From the NCBI GenBank assembly GCA_023664185.1, contig JAMPGA010000002.1, positions 59,061 through 123,060 of the forward strand: a stretch of 64,000 nucleotides of DNA, given 5' to 3'. A model generated the notes under the pieces. That model was given only the letters and a program-made list of their open reading frames with translations, searched no databases and was not told the DNA's origin. This document shows positions 1 to 7,863 of the stretch, piece after piece; within the stretch, counting starts at the first letter, position 1, and each line of letters starts with the position of its first letter. A program made the translations under genes and the position numbers. This stretch comes from Muribaculaceae bacterium (GTDB taxonomy: Bacteria; Bacteroidota; Bacteroidia; Bacteroidales; Muribaculaceae).

Positions 1-234
1 TATCAGCTGGGAGTGACTCTCTATGAGCTCATAAGCGGTGTGAAGCCCTATCAGAAAAACCCCGACAAGCTCGACCCGCTGCCGGGTGTGAGCCGTGCCA
101 TCAACCAGGCCATAGGGCGCGCACTGGCCCTGGACCAAAGCGAGCGCTACGAGACCGCACGCCAGTTCTCCACTGCCCTCAAGCAGGCCCTTATCCAGAA
201 ACCCAGCCTCTGGGAGCGGATATTCAAAAAGTAA
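1..234 (+). CDS. Ser/Thr protein kinase, C-terminal part
   Basis: The frame is open from the first base, so the gene begins upstream of the window. The visible 77 residues are the end of a Hanks-type Ser/Thr kinase C-lobe: YQLGVTLYELISG matches subdomain IX, and ALALDQSERYETA matches the conserved Arg-containing subdomain XI pattern. The protein stops about 15 residues after the fold (KPSLWERIFKK), so no C-terminal membrane or PASTA region follows. The PP2C phosphatase gene starts 18 bases downstream, which pairs kinase and phosphatase in one transcript. The catalytic lobe, and hence activity, cannot be judged from this window. Confidence 0.85.
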   Translation, partial: YQLGVTLYELISGVKPYQKNPDKLDPLPGVSRAINQAIGRALALDQSERYETARQFSTALKQALIQKPSLWERIFKK

Positions 235-252
235 CGACACACAAAGAGAGAG

Positions 253-1722
253 ATGAAACCTATTGATACTAAAACCCCGTTTATAGCCGTGGCCGAGTCA
301 CGCATAGGCGGACGGTCCGAGAATCAGGACACCTGCGCATGGCAGGACACCAAACACGGACTGCTCCTGCTCGTGTGCGACGGCATGGGCGGAGGGCCCT
401 CGGGCAAGATTGCATCCCAGCTTGCCGCCGATGCCATAGTGAACTCCGTGCTCGACAGCCGTGAGACCTCCGACCGACGCGACGTACTGACACGTGCTGT
501 CAAAGCCGCCTCCGCAGCCCTCAAGGCTGCCCAGGACGCCGACTCGCGCCTGCGCGGCATGGGCACCACCGTCACAGCCCTGCTCATCAACAAGCAGTCG
601 GCCATCGTGGCCCACGTGGGCGACTCACGAGTATATCAACTGAGAGGCACACACAAGATATTCCGCACCTTCGACCACTCCAAAGTCTTCGAGCTGGTAA
701 AGGCCAAAGCCATCACCGAAGAGGAGGCACGCCTCTCAGGCGAAAGCAACGTCATAACCCGCGCCATAGGCCCCATGGACGAAGTGGAGCCCGACATAGC
801 CGAACTCCCCTACGAGAAGGGGGACCGCTTCATGCTCTGCACCGACGGCATCTGGGGAGCAATGCCCGAGAAAGAACTCATCAAGATAGCCGGTGGAACC
901 AAGGCTATAGCCGGTGCGGTGGAGAGCCTTGCCATCAAGGTCGACGAGCTCGGCCAGGCCCACGGCGGACACCACGACAATCTCACTGTGGCCATGCTGC
1001 AGACCCCGTTTAACTCCAAACTAAAACAGAAAATGAGCACAAAGATCAAATACACACTCTATGCTCTCGCCGCTCTCTGTTGCATCAGTCTGCTGGCCAA
1101 TTTTATACAATACAGGGTTTACAAAAACTCACACCCGGCATCAGCCGAGATGCTGGCCAAAACGTCATCCGACTCCATCGTCACAATCGATCAGCTCAAC
1201 AAGATGCTCGACGAGGCTCAGCGCCGCAACGACGAGGAGCTCGAGAAATATCGCCGCCAGATGGCCGAGCAGGACGAATATTATGCCGAGCGTCTTGACG
1301 AGTATATGAAATATGTGGAGCAGAACACTCCCAAGCAGCAAGGCACCGACTCCAAGAAGCCCAAAGAGAAAACCGAAGCGGTCAAGGGCATGGACAAGGA
1401 TAAGTCTACAACACAGATAATCAAAGAGATCAACACTCTGATTGCAGAAATAGAGGCTATCGGCAAGATGAAAAAGAAAGATAACAAGCTTGAGAACGCC
1501 GTAAAAACAGCCTCTAAGAACATGGATGCACTGACCAAAAAAGTCAAGGAAATGGGCATCAAAAACACTCAGTATGAGGATTGTGTAAATAAAAAATGGA
1601 TTACCAACTCCATCACCCAAGACGTTTCCAACTCAAAAAGAAAAGGTCATATCAACGCCATAATCAAAGCGCTCGAATCGCTCAAGAGCCAGATAACCAC
1701 GACCACCACATCCAAGAAATAA
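253..1722 (+). CDS. PP2C-family Ser/Thr phosphatase with membrane anchor
   Basis: 489 residues. Residues 1-255 form a PP2C (PPM) phosphatase: SENQD (22-26) and CDGMGG (42-47) supply metal-binding aspartates, and HVGDSRVYQL, LCTDGIWG and DNLTV are the later PP2C motifs. One hydrophobic segment at about 267-286 is followed by a Glu/Arg/Lys-rich stretch (about 310-360, EEVEKYRRQ-like, probably coiled coil) and a Lys-rich tail. The enzyme should remove phosphate from Ser/Thr on the cytoplasmic side while the tail lies beyond the membrane. An AGAGAG purine run precedes the ATG. It probably reverses the upstream kinase; the downstream FHA proteins would read the same phosphosites. Confidence 0.9.
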   Translation: MKPIDTKTPFIAVAESRIGGRSENQDTCAWQDTKHGLLLLVCDGMGGGPSGKIASQLAADAIVNSVLDSRETSDRRDVLTRAVKAASAALKAAQDADSRLRGMGTTVTALLINKQSAIVAHVGDSRVYQLRGTHKIFRTFDHSKVFELVKAKAITEEEARLSGESNVITRAIGPMDEVEPDIAELPYEKGDRFMLCTDGIWGAMPEKELIKIAGGTKAIAGAVESLAIKVDELGQAHGGHHDNLTVAMLQTPFNSKLKQKMSTKIKYTLYALAALCCISLLANFIQYRVYKNSHPASAEMLAKTSSDSIVTIDQLNKMLDEAQRRNDEELEKYRRQMAEQDEYYAERLDEYMKYVEQNTPKQQGTDSKKPKEKTEAVKGMDKDKSTTQIIKEINTLIAEIEAIGKMKKKDNKLENAVKTASKNMDALTKKVKEMGIKNTQYEDCVNKKWITNSITQDVSNSKRKGHINAIIKALESLKSQITTTTTSKK

Positions 1723-1725
1723 GTC

Positions 1726-2352
1726 ATGAAAATCATCTCAATCGGACGCGGAACAGAGTCCAACATCATCATTGACAATGATCTTGTCAGCCGCCGTCAC
1801 GCCACCATCAAGCTGCTCCCCTTCGGCAAGATGGAGATACGCGACCTTAGCAAAAACGGCACCTATGTCAACGGCATCCGCCTGGCTCCCAACAAGCCCT
1901 ATCCTGTGACACGCAAGGATGTGGTGTCGTTTGCACAGGTGGCCCAGCTCGACTGGGACGAGGTGCCCGACCCCATGCGCCCCTATCGCATAGGTGGCAT
2001 TGCCGTTCTCGTTATCATCGTGGCTCTCATCGTAGTCTCTCTTGTGAAAAAAATCGACTTCGGAGGCAACAGCCAGCCCCCCATGATCGAACAATACGAA
2101 GAATCCCCCAAGGCTGCACCCTCCGACAAGGAGAAGGAGAAAAAAGATGAAGCCGACAAGGAGAAAGCCAAGAAAGACTCCCTGAACAAGGCCGACGAGA
2201 AAGTGAAATTCTTCAAGTCGGAGGAACAGAAGAAGAAGGAAGCACAGAAAGCAAAAGAGCGTAAAGAAAAGGCTAAAAAAGAACAGACTCAAAAGAAAGA
2301 GCAGCCTAAGAAGGAAGAAAAGAAAGACCCACAGACTCAGCAGTGGCTCTAA
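1726..2352 (+). CDS. FHA-domain protein with one membrane segment and Lys/Glu-rich tail
   Basis: 208 residues, starting 3 bases after the phosphatase stop. Residues 1-75 are a canonical FHA domain, a phosphothreonine reader: IGRGTESNI, SRRHA and KNGTYVNG carry the conserved Gly-Arg, Ser..His and Asn-Gly positions. A hydrophobic stretch (about 90-108, GGIAVLVIIVALIVVSLV) anchors it. The remaining about 95 residues are almost wholly Lys, Glu, Asp and Gln (KEKEKKDEADKEKAKK), likely an extended or helical linker. The function is not known; by position it is an adaptor that docks a phosphorylated partner at the membrane. Confidence 0.85.
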   Translation: MKIISIGRGTESNIIIDNDLVSRRHATIKLLPFGKMEIRDLSKNGTYVNGIRLAPNKPYPVTRKDVVSFAQVAQLDWDEVPDPMRPYRIGGIAVLVIIVALIVVSLVKKIDFGGNSQPPMIEQYEESPKAAPSDKEKEKKDEADKEKAKKDSLNKADEKVKFFKSEEQKKKEAQKAKERKEKAKKEQTQKKEQPKKEEKKDPQTQQWL

Positions 2353-2424
2353 CTGGTCTCTTCCCCACAATTTACCTGAAAACAGAAAATAAAAATCAAA
2401 ACCTAAACCAATATCTCATAACTC

Positions 2425-4059
2425 ATGAAACTCCTTAAAATTGGTAAGGATCCGAGTTGCAACATCGTGTACAACAGCCCCTATGTCAGCTCAATACACG
2501 CCGAACTCACCCTCCTGGACAACGGTGACATATTCATCGAGGACAAAAACAGCACCAACGGCACCTTTGTGGGTGGACAGAGGCTCACACCCAACGTGGA
2601 GACCCAGATACACCGCGGTGATCTTGTAAAATTCGGCGACACACAGCTGCAGTGGCATCAGGTGCCCGTACTCGAAAACCCTTCGAAATACAAGGCTATC
2701 ATCAACATAGGCACAAGTCACCGCTGCGACATCAACGTGGGCAGCCAGTTTGCCAGCCGCTATCACGCCACACTCTTCGTAGACAAGAAGGGCAAATGTA
2801 CCCTGCTCGACAATAACTCGAAGAACGGCACCGAGGTGAACGGCCAGAAGATACCCAAGGGGAAACGCGTGGCTCTCAAGCATGGCGACCAGGTGGTGAT
2901 AGCCGACGAGGATATCTCAGAACAGCTCAAGCAGTTCGTGCCCAACCCCTACGGATGGGTCAAGAAAACCCTTATCGGCGTTGTGGCCGCAGCCGCTCTT
3001 GTCGGAATCATCTTCGGCGTTAAGGCTTTAATTACCCCCGATGATGGCACAAACGGAGGTTTCCACTGGTTCGGCGACGATTGCTCATGTGGCAACATCA
3101 TAGCAGGCTACAACCTCAACGAGGCTCAGAAAGCTGTGGTGATGGTGTATGGCGTATACACCGTATATCTCGAGCTTGAAAACAACCCTATCCAAGATGA
3201 CATCTGGAGAGAATATACCGGCAACGATCCAGGCCGACTCAAAGTTAAGCAGGAATCCTATAGTGGCACAGCCTTCTTCCTTGATCGCGAGGGACGTATG
3301 GGTACAAACCGTCATATTGCAGTGCCCTGGGAGTATGAACCTGAGGAAAAGCAGAAGGAATGGCACAACGAGGCCGAACAGCTCATGCACGACCATCTGC
3401 CCATGGAGCTCACTTCAGCAGCCGTTGAGGAAGCTTACAACCAGAGCAACAGTGTATTCTGGCCCATGGTACGCACACAGGCTATCAAGGAGCGCAAGGG
3501 TGGCCAATATGCCAACTCTCTTATTCGCCAGCTGAGAAACGCCAAATTCAAGATTGTGGGCGAACTCGACTACTTCGGCATTGCATATCCCAACCGCAAC
3601 TACGCCAGCTTAGACGAATTCGCACGCTGCACCATGCTTGACTACTCTAAGGATCGTGAGATCGACCTGGCACTCATCCAGCTCAACGATCCCCACACAC
3701 CCGAAAGCATTTCCTGGGTGTTCAGCCCCGAGACATTCTCGACTGAGAACATCGAGGCTCAGAAAGAGCGCCTCACATGGATCGGCTATCCCAACGGCCT
3801 GGTATGGGCTCTCGACCCGAAGATCCAGAAGCTGCGTCCCCAGATCCGCGAGACCATGTGTAGCTCAATGCCCAGCAAATATTACTTTGACATTCAGGGT
3901 GAAATCGTGGGCGGTGCAAGCGGCTCTCCCGTATTCTGCTCAAAGACTGGCCGCCTCATGGGCATAGCCTACGGCCATCTTATAGGAGGCTCAACATACG
4001 GACGCGCCATCCACGCCAAGTATCTCAAGAAAATGTATGACGAAGAATTAGGAAGATAA
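2425..4059 (+). CDS. Double-FHA membrane protein with C-terminal trypsin-like serine protease
   Basis: 544 residues. Two FHA domains come first (about 1-85 with SSIHAEL and NSTNGTFVGG; about 88-165 with ASRYHATL and NSKNGTEVNG). A membrane segment follows at about 180-200 (TLIGVVAAAALVGIIFGVKAL), then a chymotrypsin/HtrA-like fold of about 340 residues. The catalytic triad is readable: His297 in GTNRHIA, Asp414 in DLALIQL and Ser499 in GGASGSPVF. No PDZ domain is seen, unlike DegP/HtrA. FHA domains inside and protease outside the inner membrane would let phosphothreonine binding control a periplasmic protease; that coupling is inference. It lies between the single-FHA gene and the WG-repeat gene (5-base gap). 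Confidence 0.85.
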   Translation: MKLLKIGKDPSCNIVYNSPYVSSIHAELTLLDNGDIFIEDKNSTNGTFVGGQRLTPNVETQIHRGDLVKFGDTQLQWHQVPVLENPSKYKAIINIGTSHRCDINVGSQFASRYHATLFVDKKGKCTLLDNNSKNGTEVNGQKIPKGKRVALKHGDQVVIADEDISEQLKQFVPNPYGWVKKTLIGVVAAAALVGIIFGVKALITPDDGTNGGFHWFGDDCSCGNIIAGYNLNEAQKAVVMVYGVYTVYLELENNPIQDDIWREYTGNDPGRLKVKQESYSGTAFFLDREGRMGTNRHIAVPWEYEPEEKQKEWHNEAEQLMHDHLPMELTSAAVEEAYNQSNSVFWPMVRTQAIKERKGGQYANSLIRQLRNAKFKIVGELDYFGIAYPNRNYASLDEFARCTMLDYSKDREIDLALIQLNDPHTPESISWVFSPETFSTENIEAQKERLTWIGYPNGLVWALDPKIQKLRPQIRETMCSSMPSKYYFDIQGEIVGGASGSPVFCSKTGRLMGIAYGHLIGGSTYGRAIHAKYLKKMYDEELGR

Positions 4060-4064
4060 AATTG

Positions 4065-5603
4065 ATGAAATTATCCAAAGCAATATTAGCGGTACTGGCC
4101 GTGGGGGCACTGGCTCCCACAGCCACCGCCGAGACAGCCCGCTGGCTCATAAAGCCCGAGTATCAGGCTGTGTATCAGATGACCGATAAGCTCTACAAGG
4201 TTAAACAGTCGATAAAGAGCGGCATTGTCAGTGTGGACGGCCGCAAAATAGTCCCGCTGGCCTACGACTCCATTACCCCCTTCTCCGAAGGCCTTGCACT
4301 GGTGCTCAACGCCACTCCCGAGGGCAAAATGCGTATACTCGGAGTGGTGACCGAAGATGGCACCATGAGCAACGTGAACGATGAGCTCTACACTGATCAG
4401 TTTCCCTTCTTCTCGGAGGGTCTGCTCCCCGTGGCCAACGCCAAAGGCAAGGTGGGCTATGTTGATCGCAACATGCGCGCCATCGTCCCCTTCAAGTTCT
4501 CCAACCCCCACCCCTTCTCCAACGGCCTGGCAGCAGTGTCGAAAGACAAAGGCATCCTGGGCAAAGCCCTCGGCGCTGTAGGTGGCGACGGACTCATCGG
4601 AACCGACAAGGTATACTACATCAACCAGTTTGGCAAGGAGCTGAAACTCCCCCGCGAGATTGGCGACATATATCTGGGCACCACCTTTAAAAACGGCGAG
4701 GCTCTGGTGATGAACAAAGACCGCCAGTGTTTCATAATCAACCCCATGGGCTCGATGCTGAGAATGGACGCCATCTCCTCGCTCAAATTCGACGAAAAAT
4801 ACTGTCTCATAACCCCCGACGATGAGAAGGCTGCAGCCCAAGGCACCGTGGTATCGCCCATCACCATCTACAACGAAGGTCAGCTCTACGGCTACAAGTC
4901 GGGCGACAAGATCATCATCCCCGCCCAGTTCACCTCGGCCGGCAAGTTTACCGACGGGCGCGCCGTGGCTGCCAAGTTCAAGCAGTTTGGTATAATAGAC
5001 CTCATCAGCGGCAACGTAGATGTGAAGATCAAGAAGGGCACAGCCCCTGCCACCGACGATATGGAGAGCGCCATCATTGACGTGACCGTGCCCAAGGGAC
5101 TTGCACCCTACAATGTGACAGCCGACGTATATGACAGCGTGGGCAAGCTGGCAGGCACCGTATCGGGAGCCGCCAACGAAACCGGACGCCACACCCTCCC
5201 GCTCATGCTTCCCAAGGGCGACAGAGTGGTGCGCGTCAGCGTGGACGGCCTTGAGATATGGAACTCAACCATCAAACCTCCGGTTGAAAAGACTGTCGAA
5301 GTGGCTTCGGAGGATGGCATAGAAATATCGTTTGCATCAACCAAGGCCAAAGCCAACTCAAACGACGCTGCTGCAATCACCGTGACCGTTACCAACACTG
5401 GCTCCAAGCCCTACTCGGCTGCCGTGCGTGCCAGCGGCGCAAGTGCCTCGGTGAAGAGAGTAAACATCAAGGCCGGCGGCAAAGCCACCATCAATCTCTA
5501 CTTCTCCAAGGTCACCAAGTCTGAGACCCGCAACGTCACCATCACCGTAGGCGATCACTCAGCATCACGCAAAATCTCGCTCGAACCTTTCTTCACTTTC
5601 TAA
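4065..5603 (+). CDS. Secreted WG-repeat protein
   Basis: 512 residues from the ATG at 4065; a TTG one codon earlier is less likely. A signal peptide (ILAVLAVGALAPTATA) is followed by WG-type beta repeats such as VSVDGRKIVPLAYDSI, YVDRNMRAIVPFKF and KSGDKIIIPAQFTSAGKF, each followed by F(S/T)(E/N/D)G. The last about 100 residues (VTVTNTGSKPYSAAV...) look like a CARDB-type immunoglobulin-like domain. WG repeats are found in many bacterial periplasmic and secreted proteins, usually with unknown ligands. It lies in the kinase-phosphatase-FHA operon, so it may be a periplasmic partner or substrate of the FHA-linked protease (inference). Confidence 0.75.
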   Translation: MKLSKAILAVLAVGALAPTATAETARWLIKPEYQAVYQMTDKLYKVKQSIKSGIVSVDGRKIVPLAYDSITPFSEGLALVLNATPEGKMRILGVVTEDGTMSNVNDELYTDQFPFFSEGLLPVANAKGKVGYVDRNMRAIVPFKFSNPHPFSNGLAAVSKDKGILGKALGAVGGDGLIGTDKVYYINQFGKELKLPREIGDIYLGTTFKNGEALVMNKDRQCFIINPMGSMLRMDAISSLKFDEKYCLITPDDEKAAAQGTVVSPITIYNEGQLYGYKSGDKIIIPAQFTSAGKFTDGRAVAAKFKQFGIIDLISGNVDVKIKKGTAPATDDMESAIIDVTVPKGLAPYNVTADVYDSVGKLAGTVSGAANETGRHTLPLMLPKGDRVVRVSVDGLEIWNSTIKPPVEKTVEVASEDGIEISFASTKAKANSNDAAAITVTVTNTGSKPYSAAVRASGASASVKRVNIKAGGKATINLYFSKVTKSETRNVTITVGDHSASRKISLEPFFTF

Positions 5604-5615
5604 TTGCCTCAGGAT

Positions 5616-6911
5616 ATGAAAAAGATTCTACTGGCTCTGGCAGCCTTCGGCGTGATATCCACTGCCATGACTGCCAAAGTGATTGAGACGATCACCATGC
5701 AGGACGGTACACGCTACGATGGCTATCTGAGCATGCAGTCGGCCAAAGGTGAAATCTACATTATGGCTGACACCACCATAGGCTTTGTGCCTCAGGCATA
5801 CATACAGCGCATAGAGCGCCAGCCACAGAAGTATGAATATACCTCGACCGGCAAAAAGGTGATGGTAGGCAACAAGCAACTCTGCGACATCTACTATATG
5901 GCCGATACTCCAGTTGTCGAGGTCGAGATTGTGGAAATGCCCGTCGACTCTACTGCCTGTGTAAAAGACACCTTAGTGGTAAATAGTGCTATAATTCCGG
6001 AAAAGCCAAGCGTCAAAAAAGTCGAGGAGGTGCTCCGTAGCGTCGAGATACTCGAGGAAGGCTCTATGGTGAAATACCGCGACACGCTGACTCATGTAGT
6101 CAAGGCTCGCATGCCCGAAATCAGCATTATCACACGCGAGCTGCGCAACCCCAAGCAGATCAACGGTATGAACGATGTGATCATCACCAAGAACCTCCAG
6201 ACCTACACCGGCCAGATCATCAGCACCGAGCCCGGCCGACTGGTGAGAATCAACGTTGACGGTCGCATCTACAGCGTGGCACCCTCCGAAATCGGTGTGC
6301 TCCGCCGCGAGGCTATCGACAAGGATGAGCCCATCATAAACCAGGCTCCGCTCGTAGAGAACATCTATCTCAAAAACAACGAGGTTCTTCACGGCGTAGT
6401 GCTCGTAGAGCAGGACTACAACAACGGCACATTCAAGTATGCCGACCGCAACAACCTGGTGAACCAGCGCAATCTCGCCGACATCGTCGAGATAGGCAAG
6501 GAGCCCAACAGCTTCTATGCTCCGCGCATGGAATTCAAGTTTGAGAAAGACTCCGTCTACCTCAACCGCGAGCCCATCAGCTTCATGAAGTGTGAGCGCA
6601 AGAAAGGAAAGCTCAGAGCCGCAGTTCCCACCGGAGCCATCCGCTCGGTCACCTCAGACCACGGCATGATAACCCTCGAGGGAAATGACAACGAAAGCAT
6701 GAGACGTCTGCAGCTTGTAAGAGTGAGTGTGATCAATGATGAAATCAACATCGACCTGTCCACACTGAATGAACAATCCATAATGATGTCTACCCAGGAT
6801 ATCAATCCTAAAAACGGCATCCTCTCGCGCACGTTCTACGTAGCCCCGGGTGTCTATGCATTTGTCAACTCAGCCCAAAACGCCATCTCTATCTTCAGAG
6901 TGATAAAGTAA
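5616..6911 (+). CDS. Secreted protein with three Sm-like beta repeats, function unknown
   Basis: 431 residues from the ATG at 5616, which starts a good signal peptide (KKILLALAAFGVISTAMTA). I do not recognise a named family. Three segments share a pattern: a 'V.L.dG..y.G' start, a 'g..I...d' middle and an 'I..I.R' end. They lie at about 25-75 (ITMQDGTRYDGYL ... YIQRIER), about 185-235 (IITKNLQTYTGQII ... EIGVLRR) and about 245-300 (IYLKNNEVLHGVVL ... LADIVEIGK). This resembles small Sm/PRC-like barrels. It is the last gene of the phospho-signalling operon, just before a strong palindrome. Confidence 0.6.
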   Translation: MKKILLALAAFGVISTAMTAKVIETITMQDGTRYDGYLSMQSAKGEIYIMADTTIGFVPQAYIQRIERQPQKYEYTSTGKKVMVGNKQLCDIYYMADTPVVEVEIVEMPVDSTACVKDTLVVNSAIIPEKPSVKKVEEVLRSVEILEEGSMVKYRDTLTHVVKARMPEISIITRELRNPKQINGMNDVIITKNLQTYTGQIISTEPGRLVRINVDGRIYSVAPSEIGVLRREAIDKDEPIINQAPLVENIYLKNNEVLHGVVLVEQDYNNGTFKYADRNNLVNQRNLADIVEIGKEPNSFYAPRMEFKFEKDSVYLNREPISFMKCERKKGKLRAAVPTGAIRSVTSDHGMITLEGNDNESMRRLQLVRVSVINDEINIDLSTLNEQSIMMSTQDINPKNGILSRTFYVAPGVYAFVNSAQNAISIFRVIK

Positions 6912-6923
6912 GAAAAGGGCAAT

Positions 6924-6977
6924 CCATAAACCCACAGAGGCTGCAAGCATGTGCTTGCAGCCTCTGTGGGTTTATGG
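6924..6977. terminator. 26-bp-stem perfect palindrome, probable terminator
   Basis: The arms 6924-6949 and 6952-6977 are perfect reverse complements around a 2-base centre. The hairpin begins 12 bases after the stop of the preceding gene. There is no long T run on either strand (TTTATGG on the right, ATAAA on the left), so it is not a textbook intrinsic terminator, but a stem this long would stall polymerase or protect a 3' end. It may also be the edge of the repeat element that follows. Confidence 0.6.
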
Positions 6978-7014
6978 GGCGCGATGGGGATAATAAAAGA
7001 ATTGACACGTGCAC

Positions 7015-7160
7015 AACCTCGAAGAGGTGAAAATAGTTATAGTCCCACCACCTTGGTGTGGGGCAAAAACGGGAATTATAAGGAACGGCCTCGGAGAGGT
7101 CGATTAATGGACTCCCCGTCCCCGGAGGACGAGGCTGGGTTATGCGACCTCTTCGAGGTT
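7015..7160 (+). repeat. Interspersed repeat, family A, with 14-bp terminal inverted repeats
   Basis: The element is bounded by AACCTCGAAGAGGT (7015-7028) and its exact reverse complement (7147-7160). Inside are a short hairpin (CCCACCACCTTGGTGTGGG region, about 7043-7062) and two conserved blocks: AGAGGTCGATTAATGG (7095-7110) and GGCTGGGTTATGCGA (7133-7147). Both blocks recur in opposite orientation at 36571-36586 and 36534-36548, with a CTCTTCG run after the second block in both copies. There is no coding potential. It lies between convergent genes. Confidence 0.7.
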
Positions 7161-7183
7161 CGGCTTACATCACATCACCCCTC

Positions 7184-7843
7184 TCACAATCGTCCCTGCT
7201 CCACGAGAGTGGCGACGCGCTCTATGATAGCGTCTTTGCGATCTTTTTCGGGATGGTAGGAAGTCTTGAGATTCACGCCGAAAAATCTGCCGAAGGTCTG
7301 CCAGAAGCCTGCTCGAAATGAACCCAGAAAAGCCTTGAGTATATTATAGCTACTCTGGTTTGTCTCGCGGTTTATAAGCTTGATGAGCATCTGAGCCTGG
7401 CTCTTGGTGAACTTCTTCAACACGGGCTTGTATTGCTCGAACACGGCTCCCTCCATCTTCTTCAGATGCTCTTCGCGCTCCTTCTGGGTGGGGAAGGTCT
7501 CGATATACTCATAGGTCTCTATGAGGGTCTCGCAGATGAGTTTGGCGTAGGGAAGGGTCTTGCGCACATCGCGCACTGTCTTCCAGTAGAACTCCTCCTC
7601 CTTTTTGTTTTTGAATTTCAGCTGAGGGAACACTGTGACCTCGGCCAGATAGAGCATCAGCTCCTCCTCGCCTTCATCGTTGACGATGAAGTTGTATCCT
7701 CTGATGGGCTTCACTCGTCCGCCGTCGGCCTCTATCTCTTCCACGCTGGGTATATCGGCACCAGGCTGCTGCGCGGCTGCAGGGATAGCCACGCAGAGAG
7801 CGATGAATACCGTTAGTATAGAGGTGAGGAGTTTGAGCTTCAT
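7184..7843 (-). CDS. DUF4294 family exported protein
   Basis: 219 residues from the ATG at 7843; a GTG eight codons upstream would cut into the signal peptide. The signal peptide is LTSILTVFIALCVAIPAAAQ. The body matches my recollection of DUF4294, a Bacteroidetes-specific family: PYAKLICETLIETY, a basic helical middle (KKFTKSQAQMLIKLINRET) and the aromatic FGRFFGVNLK near the end. No catalytic motif is evident and the biochemical role is unknown. The start lies 21 bases beyond the nadB stop, so the two are probably co-transcribed. The family call is from memory, without a search. Confidence 0.7.
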   Translation of the reverse strand: MKLKLLTSILTVFIALCVAIPAAAQQPGADIPSVEEIEADGGRVKPIRGYNFIVNDEGEEELMLYLAEVTVFPQLKFKNKKEEEFYWKTVRDVRKTLPYAKLICETLIETYEYIETFPTQKEREEHLKKMEGAVFEQYKPVLKKFTKSQAQMLIKLINRETNQSSYNILKAFLGSFRAGFWQTFGRFFGVNLKTSYHPEKDRKDAIIERVATLVEQGRL

Positions 7844-7863
7844 GCTATTATAACACGCCCGGG

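Noticed and set aside
4086..5192. A 368-codon minus-strand frame inside the WG-repeat gene
   Set aside because: Its low-complexity Gly/Val/His translation is the complement of the WG repeats, not a gene.
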